Positions 17,976-27,331 of a stretch of DNA of 64,000 bases are shown piece by piece. The notes under the pieces are model-generated. The model ran no database searches. It was given only the letters and a program-made list of their open reading frames with translations, and was not told where the DNA came from. Origin of the DNA: Vicinamibacteria bacterium (GTDB taxonomy: Bacteria; Acidobacteriota; Vicinamibacteria; Fen-336); assembly GCA_035570235.1 (NCBI GenBank), contig DATMML010000064.1, positions 1-64,000 on the forward strand. Direction: 5' to 3'. Position 1 is the first letter of the stretch. Each line of letters begins with the position of its first letter. The translations under genes and the position numbers were made by a program.

Positions 17976-18731
17976 GTGGGGCTCTACTCCCAAAGAATCG
18001 CGCTTCTAGCTGCCGTGGTAACGTTTCTACCAGCTTGTCCCACTCCGACTCCTAGTCCAACCCCCAGCCCCATCAACCCCGTCGGACCCGGTCCGGTGCC
18101 GACTTCCAGCCTTGTAATTCTGCCAATCCAGCCCACCATCCAAGAGACGCCCGTCTGGTGCTGGGCCGCCGCGGGCGAGATGGTGCTGAGATACTACGGG
18201 TTGCCCAATGTCAATCCGGGCGGTGACTACCAGTGTGGAATCGTTGCTTCGTGGTTTGTCAGCGCCTACCCGGAATGCTCTTACAACTGTGCCCTGTGCC
18301 AATTTACTATTGGCCCGATGTCGAATGAATATCAAGTGATCACGCTGTACGGCGTCTTCCTACGGAGTCTGGGAGTACCGTCGCGTGTCCTCTCGGCGTC
18401 CTTGGTCTTCCGGGCGCTGAGCGCTGACGAGATCAAGGCCGAAGTAGACGCCCGGCGCCCCATCGTCGTCGGGATCGCCCCGGGAGGCGGGTTTGCTCTA
18501 CCAAACGCTTCACAGCACATAGCCGTGCTGGTCGGTTACGACTTGAGCGCATCCGGCCAATATGTCGTGGTGAACGACCCCTTCCCATTCGAGATCTACC
18601 CCTACAACCAATACCCGCATCCGTACCTCTCGCGTGGAGGTCGGCAGTTGCAAGTCGGACAGTTCCGGATCCCACTGAATACGCTTACGACACAACTTCT
18701 CTGGGCGAATAGCATCTATCACATTCAATAG
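17976..18731 (+). CDS. Papain-like cysteine protease lipoprotein (C39/C70-type)
   Basis: From the GTG at 17976 the 251-aa protein has a short signal sequence with lipobox L-P-A-C21, a linker alternating Pro with Thr/Ser (22-45), then a papain-like domain. The active cysteine is C62 in TPVWCWAAAGEM, the histidine is in QHIAVLVGYD, and VVNDPFP carries the third position. These motifs match bacterial C39-like/AvrRpt2-like peptidases. Several extra cysteines (CGIV, CSYNCALC) may form disulfides. Starting at the upstream ATG at 17850 would bury the signal peptide. The next gene is the large membrane protein at 19041. A second papain-like protease in this window lies at 51639. Confidence 0.7.
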   Translation: MGLYSQRIALLAAVVTFLPACPTPTPSPTPSPINPVGPGPVPTSSLVILPIQPTIQETPVWCWAAAGEMVLRYYGLPNVNPGGDYQCGIVASWFVSAYPECSYNCALCQFTIGPMSNEYQVITLYGVFLRSLGVPSRVLSASLVFRALSADEIKAEVDARRPIVVGIAPGGGFALPNASQHIAVLVGYDLSASGQYVVVNDPFPFEIYPYNQYPHPYLSRGGRQLQVGQFRIPLNTLTTQLLWANSIYHIQ

Positions 18732-18822
18732 AACGTAAGAGGCAGCGCTTGATGGTGGCCGGGCGACCTTCCCTCCCCGACCCGGCCGATGCCCAGCAGT
18801 TTCGCCATAACTCTAACGAAGA

Positions 18823-18854
18823 TTTCCCCGCCGAGGAGTATCCAGGCGGGGAAA
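18823..18854. terminator. Strong 10-bp inverted repeat
   Basis: TTTCCCCGCC and GGCGGGGAAA pair perfectly around a 12-base loop, 91 bp after the papain-like gene. There is an A-run after the right arm on the plus strand, so a T-run follows on the minus strand. It could end transcription or act as a regulatory hairpin ahead of the large membrane-protein gene. The rest of 18732-19040 shows nothing else. Confidence 0.5.
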
Positions 18855-19040
18855 AGCGAAGGGCCGTTCGACAAGACACTTGACAGCAAGCCTGACCGTT
18901 TCGCTGCGCAAGGAGAAGGTGCATGAGGCCACGGGGACGACTCTACGGATTGCGGGCCATCCACACGGAAGGACCTCGGAGGGAGGGGACCGGACGCGCC
19001 TTTGCCTTCTGGCGTGATGCCTACCGCGAGGAGCAGAGCT

Positions 19041-22000
19041 GTGATTGACCGAAACGTCGGTGCCACGCTGGGCCTTGGCGCAATAGTGCTTGCGTTCTAT
19101 TCGCTGATTCCGCAGTCTGCTTCCGTCCCCCCGCCAACAATCCCAACCGCGTCCAACCCTAAGGCGGAGGATTCTTACTTGGCCCCCTTGTTCGTGCTGG
19201 ATGATTTCCTCGGACAGGATGCTAACGGTAAGGCGCGGACGGTCGATAGCGTCGAGGCGGGGCCGTACAAAGTCCAATTCGTCGTTGCAACCCTGCCGGA
19301 TCCGGTCGACTCACACTTCGCGAGCTTGTTCGACCGCGGTCTTGAGGCAATGGTCTCGGCGATGGTCGACAGCGGGTACGACCTCGACAGGTGGTCGCTG
19401 CCGTGGCGCATACCTGCACCTACTGAGGTAGAGGCCGTTTGGGCCACCAACTCCTCTGGGAAGCCAACACTGAATGCCCGGCCACCGATGCTGGATGCAC
19501 ACCGCAGTCACCCCGGAGCTGTACTCTTTCGAAAGAAACGAGAGCTGGTCGTGCTCTTCCTCATCGGCGAAACACCGACGCACGGCCTTCAGAAGGACGC
19601 GTTTGTCCAGTCATTGAACGCAATCAGCGAATTTGAAAAAGCTAATGCAGCTTCTTTGCTCGACGCAGGGTTGCCCCTTCCGATCCTGGCTCCCTATTTC
19701 TCGGGAAGCTCCGAGTCCCTCCACATCGTCCTGAACTCACAGGTACTGCTTAGGGGAGTCCACGTCATGTCCGGCTCAGCAACGGCAGACACCAACAGCA
19801 GCACTCTCAGTCTTAAGGGCAAGAGTTGGTACGAGACGGTCACCCACACAGATGGTGCGATGCTTCAGGCCCTCCACAGGTATTTCAAGAGCATCGGCGT
19901 CTATCCCGCAGCCCACGTCGCACTGTTGGTGGAGGACGGAACAGCATTCGGCCAGGATTTCGCAAGGAAGTTTGCCTCCCCTGTCGCCTCTCCTAACAGT
20001 CAGGGGTCGGCCCTGCCTGACCTAAAACTCATCATGCGGTTCCCGCTCCAGATCTCTCAGATTCGGAGCGCGTACGAGAAGCGCGAATCGTCACGGCGGG
20101 CGACCTTGGCGGGTCCACCAGTGCAGCGGGCGCTGGAGATCTCTCTTGAGGGACCCGAGAGGCCAAAGGATGCGCTTTCGCCTTTTGAGCCACGGATGAC
20201 CGCAAACGCCGCGGACCTCGTGCTTGCTAACGTCTTCGACACGGTTCGGCGCCAGCGGATCCGGTATCTTGGCCTCGTCGCATCCGACACTCGCGATGTG
20301 CTCTTCCTGGCCCGCAAGGCACGTGAATACGGCACCGACGCCCAGCTTTTCACGTTCGGCGCGGACGTGTTGTATCAGCATCCTGAGCTTCAGCCGTCCC
20401 TCGACGGCCTTCTCGTAGTCACCACCTACCCCCTCCTTGCCGCAGACCAGGCGTGGCATGCTACCGGGAGCCATCGACGCACTTTTCCGGGCTCAAGTGA
20501 GGAGGGCATTTACAACGCGCTGCTGTTCCTGATGCGCCAGGGCAACAGGGCGGTGGACTATGCACCGATCGAGGTCGCGGGCCCCACCCAGTCACACCTT
20601 CCTCCGATTTGGATTGTGGTAAACGGCCGTCATGGTTTTTGGCCGGTGTGGCTATTGCCCGCATCAGCGGTAAATGGCGGGACGCCTCTGCTGCCAGACG
20701 CAGGCGTTCCAGACGCTAGTGACATTCATTCGTTGCCTCGCCTTCCCATTCCCGCTGCGGTACTCGTCTTGTTCACGGCCTGGTCCATTGCGGCCTTTGT
20801 CTTCGCCTTCGGGTACCACCACTACCGCCCTGCAGCGTCAAACGGCGACCAGAGTTCCGCCTCAAGCGGACAGTCGCGGGGCGCTGGCATGGCCCGCGAC
20901 AGGCTGCGAGTGTTCTTTTGCAGGTGTCACGATGAATCGCATGTGTTCATGAACCACGCAGCAATGGCTGGCCTTGCCTTTGTCCTCGCAGTCATCCAGG
21001 GCTTCCTCGCGACGCAGCTGGCGCTCTGGGAGCTCATCGCTCGGCGCGATGGGCCCATCCAAGTCCTTGCCGGCCTCATCCTTGCTTCGGCATTCGTCTT
21101 GACATTCTTCACGGCCCGTATCTCCCTCCTTGAGGTACACCAGCTATTTGGCGCTCGGCGCTTGATCAAGATAGGTACAGACACATCTTCCCCAGAGAGA
21201 TCGATCACACAAGTCGGGCGCGCGTTTGCCTTCAACCTAGCGATGCTTCTGCCATTCGCCGCTATCGGGATCGCCGTCGCCGCCGTTACCTTTTCCGCTG
21301 CAGACGCGGAAGCGGGGCAGAACTTCCTATTGCAGGAATTCTTATTCTTGAACCGTAGCTTCGCTCTCCTGAGCCGTTCCGGACCCCTGCTTCCACTCTG
21401 CCTCGGTAGCGTGGTTCTCGCGCTCTTTGCGGTGTGCCAGGTCCGACGGTCTCTCCTCTATGAAGAGCAGCGCATCCAGCCCCCGAAAGACGATCCGCCC
21501 CAGAGCCTTCTCGCCTTACTCGAACCCTACAGCACGTTTACTCTAATAATCCGCAATCCCTCCACGTCAATCCTCGCGTGCATCCTCCCCCTTGGCGGAT
21601 TGCTAATGTTCCAACTGCTCTTCGTACGTGACGGCTGGTACCGCTCGTTTGATGGCCGTTGTTGGGGTGTTCTCTTGAATCTACTCCTCCTCTTGTGCGG
21701 CTGGTGTGTCGCTTGGAGCGTACTGGAATTCCGTGCCATCTGGCTCCGCCTCTCCGCGTTACTGCGAATTCTCGCGTGGAGCCCGCTCGCCGACGCCTTC
21801 AACCGCATGCCCGACGGGCTTGCCAGGTCGCAATGGAGAATGTGGCGGACGGCCCCAACACTTACTTCTCTCCATGTGGCAGTCTCACACTTGAAAACAC
21901 TTGTCAACCTTGGTAAGAGAATCCAAGGGCTCGATGGGCAGCTCCTGCTTTCCAAGGAAGTGCAGACTGCACAGATGAACGCCGATGGGATGTTCACAGC

Positions 22001-22634
22001 GGTGCTTCGCGGCGCCCACGAAGGTTACGCCTCCACGCAACTTGACCGCAAGAGTCTCCGCACCGAGCTTGCCTTAGCCACCATGGGCGTCTGCCGCATG
22101 TTGGAAAGAGCCTGGATTCTCTGGCCATCCAGAGCTGAAATCGCGGACAAGTCAGACAAGGAGCAGGAAGCGCTAAATACCATAGTCTGGCTTCGACGGC
22201 AGGTGCCGTCGCCCCCCGACGTCTACATTCGGATCGCAGAGGAGTACGTCGCCGTGCGGTTTGTGTCGTTCATTCACTATGCCTTTTCACACATGCGGAA
22301 CGTGCTCACGTTCGCGCTAGCCGGCTTTGTCTTGCTAATGGCTCTAATCGGGTCCTATCCTTTTCAGCCACGGCACCCCGTCATCGGCCTCGCATGGATA
22401 GTAGGACTAATAGGCATCGCGGGTGTCGTCTGGACCTTTGTAGATATGGATCGTGACCTAATCCTGAGCTACATCGCTAAAACGAGCCCGGGGCGAATCA
22501 ACTTCAATCTTGAATTCGCAACGAACCTTCTAGTCTATGGCCTAGTGCCTCTGCTCACTCTGCTAGCGACGCAATTCCCCGAGCTCGGGGACTGGATTCT
22601 CTCCATGCTGAACCCCGCGATGAGAATACGATAG
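19041..22634 (+). CDS. Very large multipass membrane protein with binding-protein-like outer domain
   Basis: The GTG at 19041 follows GAGGAG at a spacing of seven bases, giving 1197 aa; in-frame TTG 19002 and ATG 19017 are alternatives with poorer sites. A first hydrophobic segment (about 8-24) anchors a soluble domain of some 530 residues. Parts of that domain resemble type 1 periplasmic-binding folds (HVALLVEDGTAFGQDFARKF, RIRYLGLVASDTRD, YGTDAQLFTFGADVL, LDGLLVVTTYPL). Then come at least ten membrane spans in two groups, separated by a helical, probably cytosolic stretch of about 200 residues (SHLKTLVNLGKRIQG). No catalytic motif is recognized and I cannot name a family. Some codons (TTA, CTA, ATA) are commoner than in neighbouring genes. 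Upstream lipoproteins may be partners. Confidence 0.8.
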   Translation: MIDRNVGATLGLGAIVLAFYSLIPQSASVPPPTIPTASNPKAEDSYLAPLFVLDDFLGQDANGKARTVDSVEAGPYKVQFVVATLPDPVDSHFASLFDRGLEAMVSAMVDSGYDLDRWSLPWRIPAPTEVEAVWATNSSGKPTLNARPPMLDAHRSHPGAVLFRKKRELVVLFLIGETPTHGLQKDAFVQSLNAISEFEKANAASLLDAGLPLPILAPYFSGSSESLHIVLNSQVLLRGVHVMSGSATADTNSSTLSLKGKSWYETVTHTDGAMLQALHRYFKSIGVYPAAHVALLVEDGTAFGQDFARKFASPVASPNSQGSALPDLKLIMRFPLQISQIRSAYEKRESSRRATLAGPPVQRALEISLEGPERPKDALSPFEPRMTANAADLVLANVFDTVRRQRIRYLGLVASDTRDVLFLARKAREYGTDAQLFTFGADVLYQHPELQPSLDGLLVVTTYPLLAADQAWHATGSHRRTFPGSSEEGIYNALLFLMRQGNRAVDYAPIEVAGPTQSHLPPIWIVVNGRHGFWPVWLLPASAVNGGTPLLPDAGVPDASDIHSLPRLPIPAAVLVLFTAWSIAAFVFAFGYHHYRPAASNGDQSSASSGQSRGAGMARDRLRVFFCRCHDESHVFMNHAAMAGLAFVLAVIQGFLATQLALWELIARRDGPIQVLAGLILASAFVLTFFTARISLLEVHQLFGARRLIKIGTDTSSPERSITQVGRAFAFNLAMLLPFAAIGIAVAAVTFSAADAEAGQNFLLQEFLFLNRSFALLSRSGPLLPLCLGSVVLALFAVCQVRRSLLYEEQRIQPPKDDPPQSLLALLEPYSTFTLIIRNPSTSILACILPLGGLLMFQLLFVRDGWYRSFDGRCWGVLLNLLLLLCGWCVAWSVLEFRAIWLRLSALLRILAWSPLADAFNRMPDGLARSQWRMWRTAPTLTSLHVAVSHLKTLVNLGKRIQGLDGQLLLSKEVQTAQMNADGMFTAVLRGAHEGYASTQLDRKSLRTELALATMGVCRMLERAWILWPSRAEIADKSDKEQEALNTIVWLRRQVPSPPDVYIRIAEEYVAVRFVSFIHYAFSHMRNVLTFALAGFVLLMALIGSYPFQPRHPVIGLAWIVGLIGIAGVVWTFVDMDRDLILSYIAKTSPGRINFNLEFATNLLVYGLVPLLTLLATQFPELGDWILSMLNPAMRIR

Positions 22635-22642
22635 AGACGCGT

Positions 22643-22657
22643 GACGTGGATCACGTC
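22643..22657. terminator. Small hairpin after the large membrane-protein gene
   Basis: GACGTG-GAT-CACGTC is a perfect 6-bp stem nine bases past the stop codon. No T-run follows. The remainder up to 22918 holds no recognizable gene. Confidence 0.3.
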
Positions 22658-22918
22658 GACAGCACGGTGCAGTCTCTTCAAGACAACGGCCTGCCAGGTG
22701 GGTCATTGACCAGCTGTTGGCCTCCCCTTGTGTGCCGGGTTCTTCCGTATTCTCGGTGTGGCTCCAGCAGCATCGCCTGACACCCCTTGGCGTGTCTCGG
22801 CGTTCGGGACTCGCGATTGCAGTACTCCTCCACGAGGGCACAGCGACTCTCGCCCTACTCACCCCTATCGCGAACGAATTCTTCCATGCGCTAGCGAGGG
22901 GCTCCAAAGGCATCACGA

Positions 22919-23194
22919 GTGCCTTCAGTAGTTCGAAAAGCCCTGGAGCTGCTGGCCCAAGACGAGGACCAGGTGGTCCTCGGGCCCGCTCGGGATGGAG
23001 GCGTCTATCTGGTCGCCGCGGCCCGGCCCATCGAGGACCTAGAATCCGTCAACTGGTGCGGCTGGGGAACGCGGCAGAGCCTGCGACGCGCCCTGCGCCG
23101 CGCGAAAAGACCGTTGGCACTACTGGCCCCCCTTGAGAACCTCGACCGCCCCTGCGATCTGGACCGCCGGCCCCGCCGCACATCTGGCGCTTGA
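22919..23194 (+). pseudogene. Fragment of a DUF2064 / GT-A-like transferase
   Basis: The frame reads ALELLAQDEDQVVLGPARDG, GVYLVAAARP, CGWGTRQSLRRALRRA and LENLDRPCDL. This order matches the C-terminal half of DUF2064 (rSAM-associated transferase) proteins, which have VLGPAxDGGYYLIGL, WSTPxVLxxTLxRA and DVDTPEDL. The N-terminal half, including the nucleotide-sugar-binding region, is missing and the frame runs into transposase debris on the opposite strand. It is a gene remnant. Confidence 0.55.
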
Positions 23195-23319
23195 TCGCCT
23201 TCAGGCGGTTGATCCTGGCCTTCGATCGGGCCGTTGCTCCACGGTGGCTCGATCACCAGCTTCACCGCGCGGTAGTCTCCGCGAGAGTCTCGCGCGTACG
23301 TCGCTAGGCTGGGCGCAGG
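23168..23319 (-). mobile_element. ISL3-type transposase remnant
   Basis: Reading the minus strand gives YARDSRGDYRAVKLVIEPPW, SNGPIEGQ and, after a single extra base, INRLKAIKRQMCGGAG. The PWSNGxxEGQINRLKxxKRQM motif is the C-terminal signature of ISL3-family (DDE_Tnp_ISL3) transposases. Only about 45 codons remain, with a frameshift and no visible terminal repeats, so the element is dead. It overlaps the end of the DUF2064 fragment. Confidence 0.65.
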
Positions 23320-23330
23320 TCGATCGGCTT

Positions 23331-23908
23331 CAACTCACAGGCGAGCGCTAGATGCTTTGAGGGCGATGATGCCGACAACGTGCCGCAACAGGGAGAATAC
23401 ATGGATTGTCGTGATCGTATTTCCGTCGGCTTCGTTCGGCGGGGATCAGGGAGGCAGTCTTCTGAGTGACTCTTTTACCCTTGCCCCGTTCACACCCCCC
23501 ACAGCCTTTGCCAAGATACCTTTCCCTAACGCTGTCGCTGCTTTGATCATAATCCCCCTGGTCTGGCCCTGGCGCTGGCTCTCGACGAAGGGTTAGGTCC
23601 AAATTCCGGCGCCCGTGGAACCTCGCTACCCACGGTCTGGGTCTGGGCGGAGCCCTATGCGAGGATCCGGGACGCTCTCGGTGGTAACAAATCCCCGGCG
23701 TTTCCCATGCACGGCTCCCTCTCTCTTTTCCGGCTGAAGGGACGCTTCTTACTAGGTAACGCGCGAATCGCGGCAAGAATCACTCACCTGACCTGTTGTC
23801 AACAGGCATGCCTGGCTATCCTGAACGACCAAGAAGGCGTACGGACAAGAAACAACGATCTTCCGAAATCAGTGGAAACCAGTCGGTTGCGGCTCGGACC
23901 TCAGGGCC
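23331..23908. other. Non-coding stretch after the transposase remnant
   Basis: Short frames occur on both strands, but none shows recognizable motifs or a good start site. Nothing assignable was seen. Confidence 0.4.
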
Positions 23909-24556
23909 CTACCGGTGGTGCTCGAGGGCGAGGCGGAGCCCGAACCCGACGAGAACTCCACCAGTGGTTCGGTCAAGAGTCGCCACGACACCGGGGCGCC
24001 CAAGCCAGCGGGCAAGCGGCCGGGTTGCACTCGTCAACACGGCAAACCATAGGATGCCTTGCGCCGCGTGAATCGACGCAAGGAACATGCTGAAGGCTGT
24101 CACGTTGACGCCGGCCGGGATGAACAGCGGCAGGAATGTAGCGTAGAACACCCCCACCTTGGGGTTGAGGATGTTCGTGAAAAATCCGCGAACAAACCAG
24201 CACCGAGCCGGAGCGTCGGACTGCACTCCGGGTCTCGCCTCGGACTCCCCGATTCCTGAGGCGGAAGAGCGTGGGCGCAGAAGAAGTTTGCTGCCCAGGA
24301 AGATCAGGTAGGACGCCCCGACGATGCGCAGAATGTCGTAGGCCAGCTCCGAAGCGGCCAGAAGGGCGCCCAGCCCCACCGAGGCTCCGAGTCCCCAAGC
24401 CAGGCAGCCGACACAGATCCCGGCTCCAGCCAGCATCGCACGGCGCGGGCCTTCGACAGCGGCCGTCCGGAGAACCAGCGCCGTGTCGAGCCCCGGGGTG
24501 ACCGTCAGCAGCCCCGCCGCGGCTGTAAACGACAACAGCGCCTGTCCGCTGCCCAT
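23909..24556 (-). CDS. LysE/RhtB-family amino-acid exporter
   Basis: 215 aa with six hydrophobic segments. The N-terminal TAAAGLLTVTPGLDTALVLR matches the conserved TPGPD motif of LysE/RhtB/ThrE-type efflux proteins (Leu replaces the second Pro), and RGFFTNILNPKVGVFYATF is the typical mid-protein signature. Family members export amino acids or related metabolites through the inner membrane. The gene has no obvious operon partner; the 266 bp upstream towards the Rieske gene hold no recognizable gene. Confidence 0.88.
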   Translation of the reverse strand: MGSGQALLSFTAAAGLLTVTPGLDTALVLRTAAVEGPRRAMLAGAGICVGCLAWGLGASVGLGALLAASELAYDILRIVGASYLIFLGSKLLLRPRSSASGIGESEARPGVQSDAPARCWFVRGFFTNILNPKVGVFYATFLPLFIPAGVNVTAFSMFLASIHAAQGILWFAVLTSATRPLARWLGRPGVVATLDRTTGGVLVGFGLRLALEHHR

Positions 24557-24822
24557 CGCTCACCTCCTTGGTCTACGCCGACTTCTCCGGAATGTTGTCC
24601 ATAGCAAATGCGCTGAGAAACGCGACCGGCCACCGTAGGGAGGGAGGATCTCGAAACCGGAGGATAGCTCCACTCCGAGCTATGGCCGCTGCTACGTCTC
24701 TGACGGCCAGGGCAACACCGCGGTGAACGCGGTTTTCACAGCCAGGCCGCTCAGTCCCAGATCTTGGTGAACACGGAAGGGCTCCGCAATGAAACGGGGG
24801 CGAGCACGAGCCGCAGCCCTTG

Positions 24823-25134
24823 TTAGCCGACCTCAACGACGATCGCGTCGCCCTCGAGGGTTACCTTATAGGCGTGCACCCCGTGGGGAGGAGGCGGCCC
24901 AAGGACTGCTCCTGTCGTTACATCGAACTTGCCGCCGTGCCAGGGGCAGGTGACGATCGTCCCGTTCAGCTCCCCTTCTCCCAAAGGGCCCCCACGGTGC
25001 GTGCAGGTCCCGTCGATTGCGTGGATCGTGCCATCGACATTGAAGACGGCAAGCGCTTTTCCCCCAGCATTCACCTGGCGGCCCGAGCCGGGCGGGAGCT
25101 CGCTTAGGTTCGCCACTTTCACTCGCTCACTCAT
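24823..25134 (-). CDS. Rieske [2Fe-2S] ferredoxin
   Basis: The 102-aa product starts at ATG 25134; an in-frame ATG 63 bp upstream is less plausible because conserved similarity begins at SERVKVANL. Ligands are C44-T-H46 and C63-P-W-H66, the pattern of Rieske ferredoxins that pass electrons to oxygenases. There is no membrane anchor or signal peptide. It follows an NTF2-like gene by 43 bp on the same strand and is probably cotranscribed with it. Confidence 0.9.
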   Translation of the reverse strand: MSERVKVANLSELPPGSGRQVNAGGKALAVFNVDGTIHAIDGTCTHRGGPLGEGELNGTIVTCPWHGGKFDVTTGAVLGPPPPHGVHAYKVTLEGDAIVVEVG

Positions 25135-25177
25135 CGCGGATCTCTCCTTCACATCAGTGTCCGATACATGGATCCTC

Positions 25178-25645
25178 TCATGACGACCCAGCTTCATATT
25201 CCTGAACGGGGCCGTCCATCCCCCATAACACTTGCCAGCCTCCGTCCGGTGTGCGTTCCGCGACCTCCAAATAGCGTAGCTCGGTTCGGGTCGGCGCTGC
25301 GCCGGTAGTGGGCGCCTGCGTCAGGAGAATCGTTCCCCGTACGAAGGCGAGGTCGCCTCTGACGAGAATGTCATCCGGTTGCACCCGGACGCGAAGGCCT
25401 GGACGACGCATGACCTGGGAGTAGTATTCTCGGCGCTCGGCCTTGTTCTGGACTGGGTGTCTCAGGTTCACATCGACATACGTCTCGCCGTAAAACCGCA
25501 TGATCCGGTCCACGTCACCATTGTTGAACCCTTCCTCAAATTCGTGCGCAATGTTGCGCAAGAAGGCCACGTCTTCCAAGTCCCAACTCCTTTCGGGCGT
25601 GCCCGTTATCACCGGGCGTCCGGCTCGCAAGTACACTAGGGCCAC
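25178..25645 (-). CDS. SnoaL/NTF2-like domain protein
   Basis: 155 aa, GTG start. The fold is suggested by an N-terminal helix (LRNIAHEFEEGFNNGDVDRI), then MRFYGETYVDVN and strands such as LAFVRGTILL and GGWQVLWGM, as in DUF4440/SnoaL-like proteins. These act as small-molecule isomerases, hydratases or ligand binders. The first 15 residues may not be translated. Pairing with a Rieske ferredoxin hints at an oxidative route but no oxygenase is adjacent. Confidence 0.75.
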   Translation of the reverse strand: MALVYLRAGRPVITGTPERSWDLEDVAFLRNIAHEFEEGFNNGDVDRIMRFYGETYVDVNLRHPVQNKAERREYYSQVMRRPGLRVRVQPDDILVRGDLAFVRGTILLTQAPTTGAAPTRTELRYLEVAERTPDGGWQVLWGMDGPVQEYEAGSS

Positions 25646-25779
25646 ACTATCGCTCGCCTACTGGCGTTAGGCGGCGTGATCTCCGGTGCAAGAGAGTACC
25701 AGTTGACCACCCGCTGGCAAACCCATGCCTCGACAACACTACCCCGAGCACCGAGTCTTGGAAGGAGCGCAAGAGTGCG

Positions 25780-25811
25780 CGGCCCGGGCTAAAGCTGACT
25801 AAACCGGGCCG
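25780..25811. terminator. Hairpin downstream of the OmpA-family gene
   Basis: CGGCCCGG and CCGGGCCG form a perfect 8-bp stem with a 16-base loop, 25 bp after the minus-strand stop at 25836. There is no T-run. Confidence 0.45.
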
Positions 25812-25835
25812 AGACTCAGAGGACGCGAAGACCGA

Positions 25836-26765
25836 TCATTGTTTCACCAGCTCCACCCGCCGGTTCTTGGCGCGGCCGGCTTCACCGTCATTCGACGCAA
25901 CCGGCGCAAGCGGGCCGTCTCCCTGAGCGTTGAGCCGTGCCTCGGCGATCCCATACTTCGTTGTCAACACCTGAGCCACGGCAATGGCGCGGCGGCGCGA
26001 AAGGTCCATGTTGCTTGCCAACGCCCCCACATTGTCCGTGTGACCCACCACGTAGAGACTGAGCTTGGGGTCCTGCTGCAGTAGCTTGGAGATTTCCTTG
26101 AGTGTGGCGTCGGATTCGGGCTTCACGTCCGCCTTGCCGGTGTCGAAGTAGATGCCATAGACCGAGACGTGGCCGGTGCGACTAATGTCCCGCGCCAGCG
26201 ACTCGGCATTTACACTGACCAGGCCTGCGTCCATGGGCTTCAACTCGATCATGTCCATTTGCGTCTGGGCCCGGGTGCTGGGGTTATCCTGCTCGATATG
26301 GACGCTCACGTAGACATCACCCTCCGGGCGGGGCAGCCTTGCCGACACGTGGCGCGGCGAGCAGCCCCCACACCAGCCGGCACTCCACTCCGCGAGCCCT
26401 TGTCCATTGCCGCATTGCCCTTCGCCGGAACAGGTAAACAGAGACGCGAAGCCGCCGCGCTGGAGCGCTCCCTGGTAGTTGCGAAACACCTCAAGGGAGG
26501 AGCGCCCTTCCGGGATCTCGTAGCGGATTCGCGTCACCTTGCCTTCAAGATGCTGGCTCTTCGCAAAATGACCGTCCTGCGGAATGCCGAGCGGCAGCGT
26601 GTACTCGCCGTACTGTATCTGGCTGTACTCGGTGATCTGCGATCCCGGGTACCGCGTGATCAGCGGGTGATCCTTGCTTCCCTCGACATCCGCGGCCCCG
26701 GCATCCAGCGTCACCAGCCCAGCGAACATGCAGATAACACATAGCGCACGATCAAGGTTCACCAT
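25836..26765 (-). CDS. DUF4892-OmpA envelope protein
   Basis: 309 aa. Residues 1-24 are a signal peptide (ends DAGAA). The middle (LITRYPGSQITEYSQIQYGE, YEIPEGRSSLEVFRNYQGAL, then a Cys-rich loop CSGEGQCGN...CGGC) resembles DUF4892. The last 110 residues are an OmpA peptidoglycan-binding domain: GIYFDTGKADVKPESD, YVVGHTDNVGALASN, LSRRRAIAVAQVL, and AKNRRVELVKQ. The protein should sit in the periplasm or outer membrane and bind peptidoglycan. A good SD is not obvious. Confidence 0.88.
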   Translation of the reverse strand: MVNLDRALCVICMFAGLVTLDAGAADVEGSKDHPLITRYPGSQITEYSQIQYGEYTLPLGIPQDGHFAKSQHLEGKVTRIRYEIPEGRSSLEVFRNYQGALQRGGFASLFTCSGEGQCGNGQGLAEWSAGWCGGCSPRHVSARLPRPEGDVYVSVHIEQDNPSTRAQTQMDMIELKPMDAGLVSVNAESLARDISRTGHVSVYGIYFDTGKADVKPESDATLKEISKLLQQDPKLSLYVVGHTDNVGALASNMDLSRRRAIAVAQVLTTKYGIAEARLNAQGDGPLAPVASNDGEAGRAKNRRVELVKQ

Positions 26766-27331
26766 TGACTCCTCCCCAAGGACCTGAGATCCTCCGGCAC
26801 CGTCTTGTATCGACTACAGGCGTTCTCGCTGAGCAAAGCAAAGGCCAAACCCTGCTTTCCAAGAGAGCTGCCCGAGGTAGCTGTTGGCAGAGACAGCTCC
26901 GCCTGCTCTCGCCGAACCTGGTTGAAGAGATTCGTTGCGACTCCAAGTTCGAGAAGCAGGATCCCGCTTTCATTCACCCCCGCCCGGTCAACGACAACAG
27001 CGCGATGGGCAGCCGCTGGTTCCCCCCGCTTCGATGCCTCTCAGCCCTTGTGGGGCTCGGACTCCATTTCGCAGCACCTTTAAGTCACCTCGGCCCAGAC
27101 TTTCACCTTCAGGTAAGCTTCCCCGAAAGTATGTGCGTGGAAACAGGAGGATTTAGCTCATAGAATCTCACCTTTGGACAAAGGCGAGGTCTACGGCAGC
27201 CCTTTCGTGAGGAGCTCCGCCTGCTGCTGATGACGCCAGCATGGACACCCCTCCTGTGGTGGCCGGTTTTGGCAACCATTCGGCGCCGGCGAGGGGATTG
27301 GACCTTGTGACAAAGGCCGCAACCCAGGGGA
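26766..27331. other. Intergenic stretch left of repeat copy 3
   Basis: No assignable gene. The rightmost 45 bases before 27332 (GAGGGGATTGGACCTTGTGA...) match sequence left of repeat copy 2, so the dispersed unit probably begins near 27287. Confidence 0.45.
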
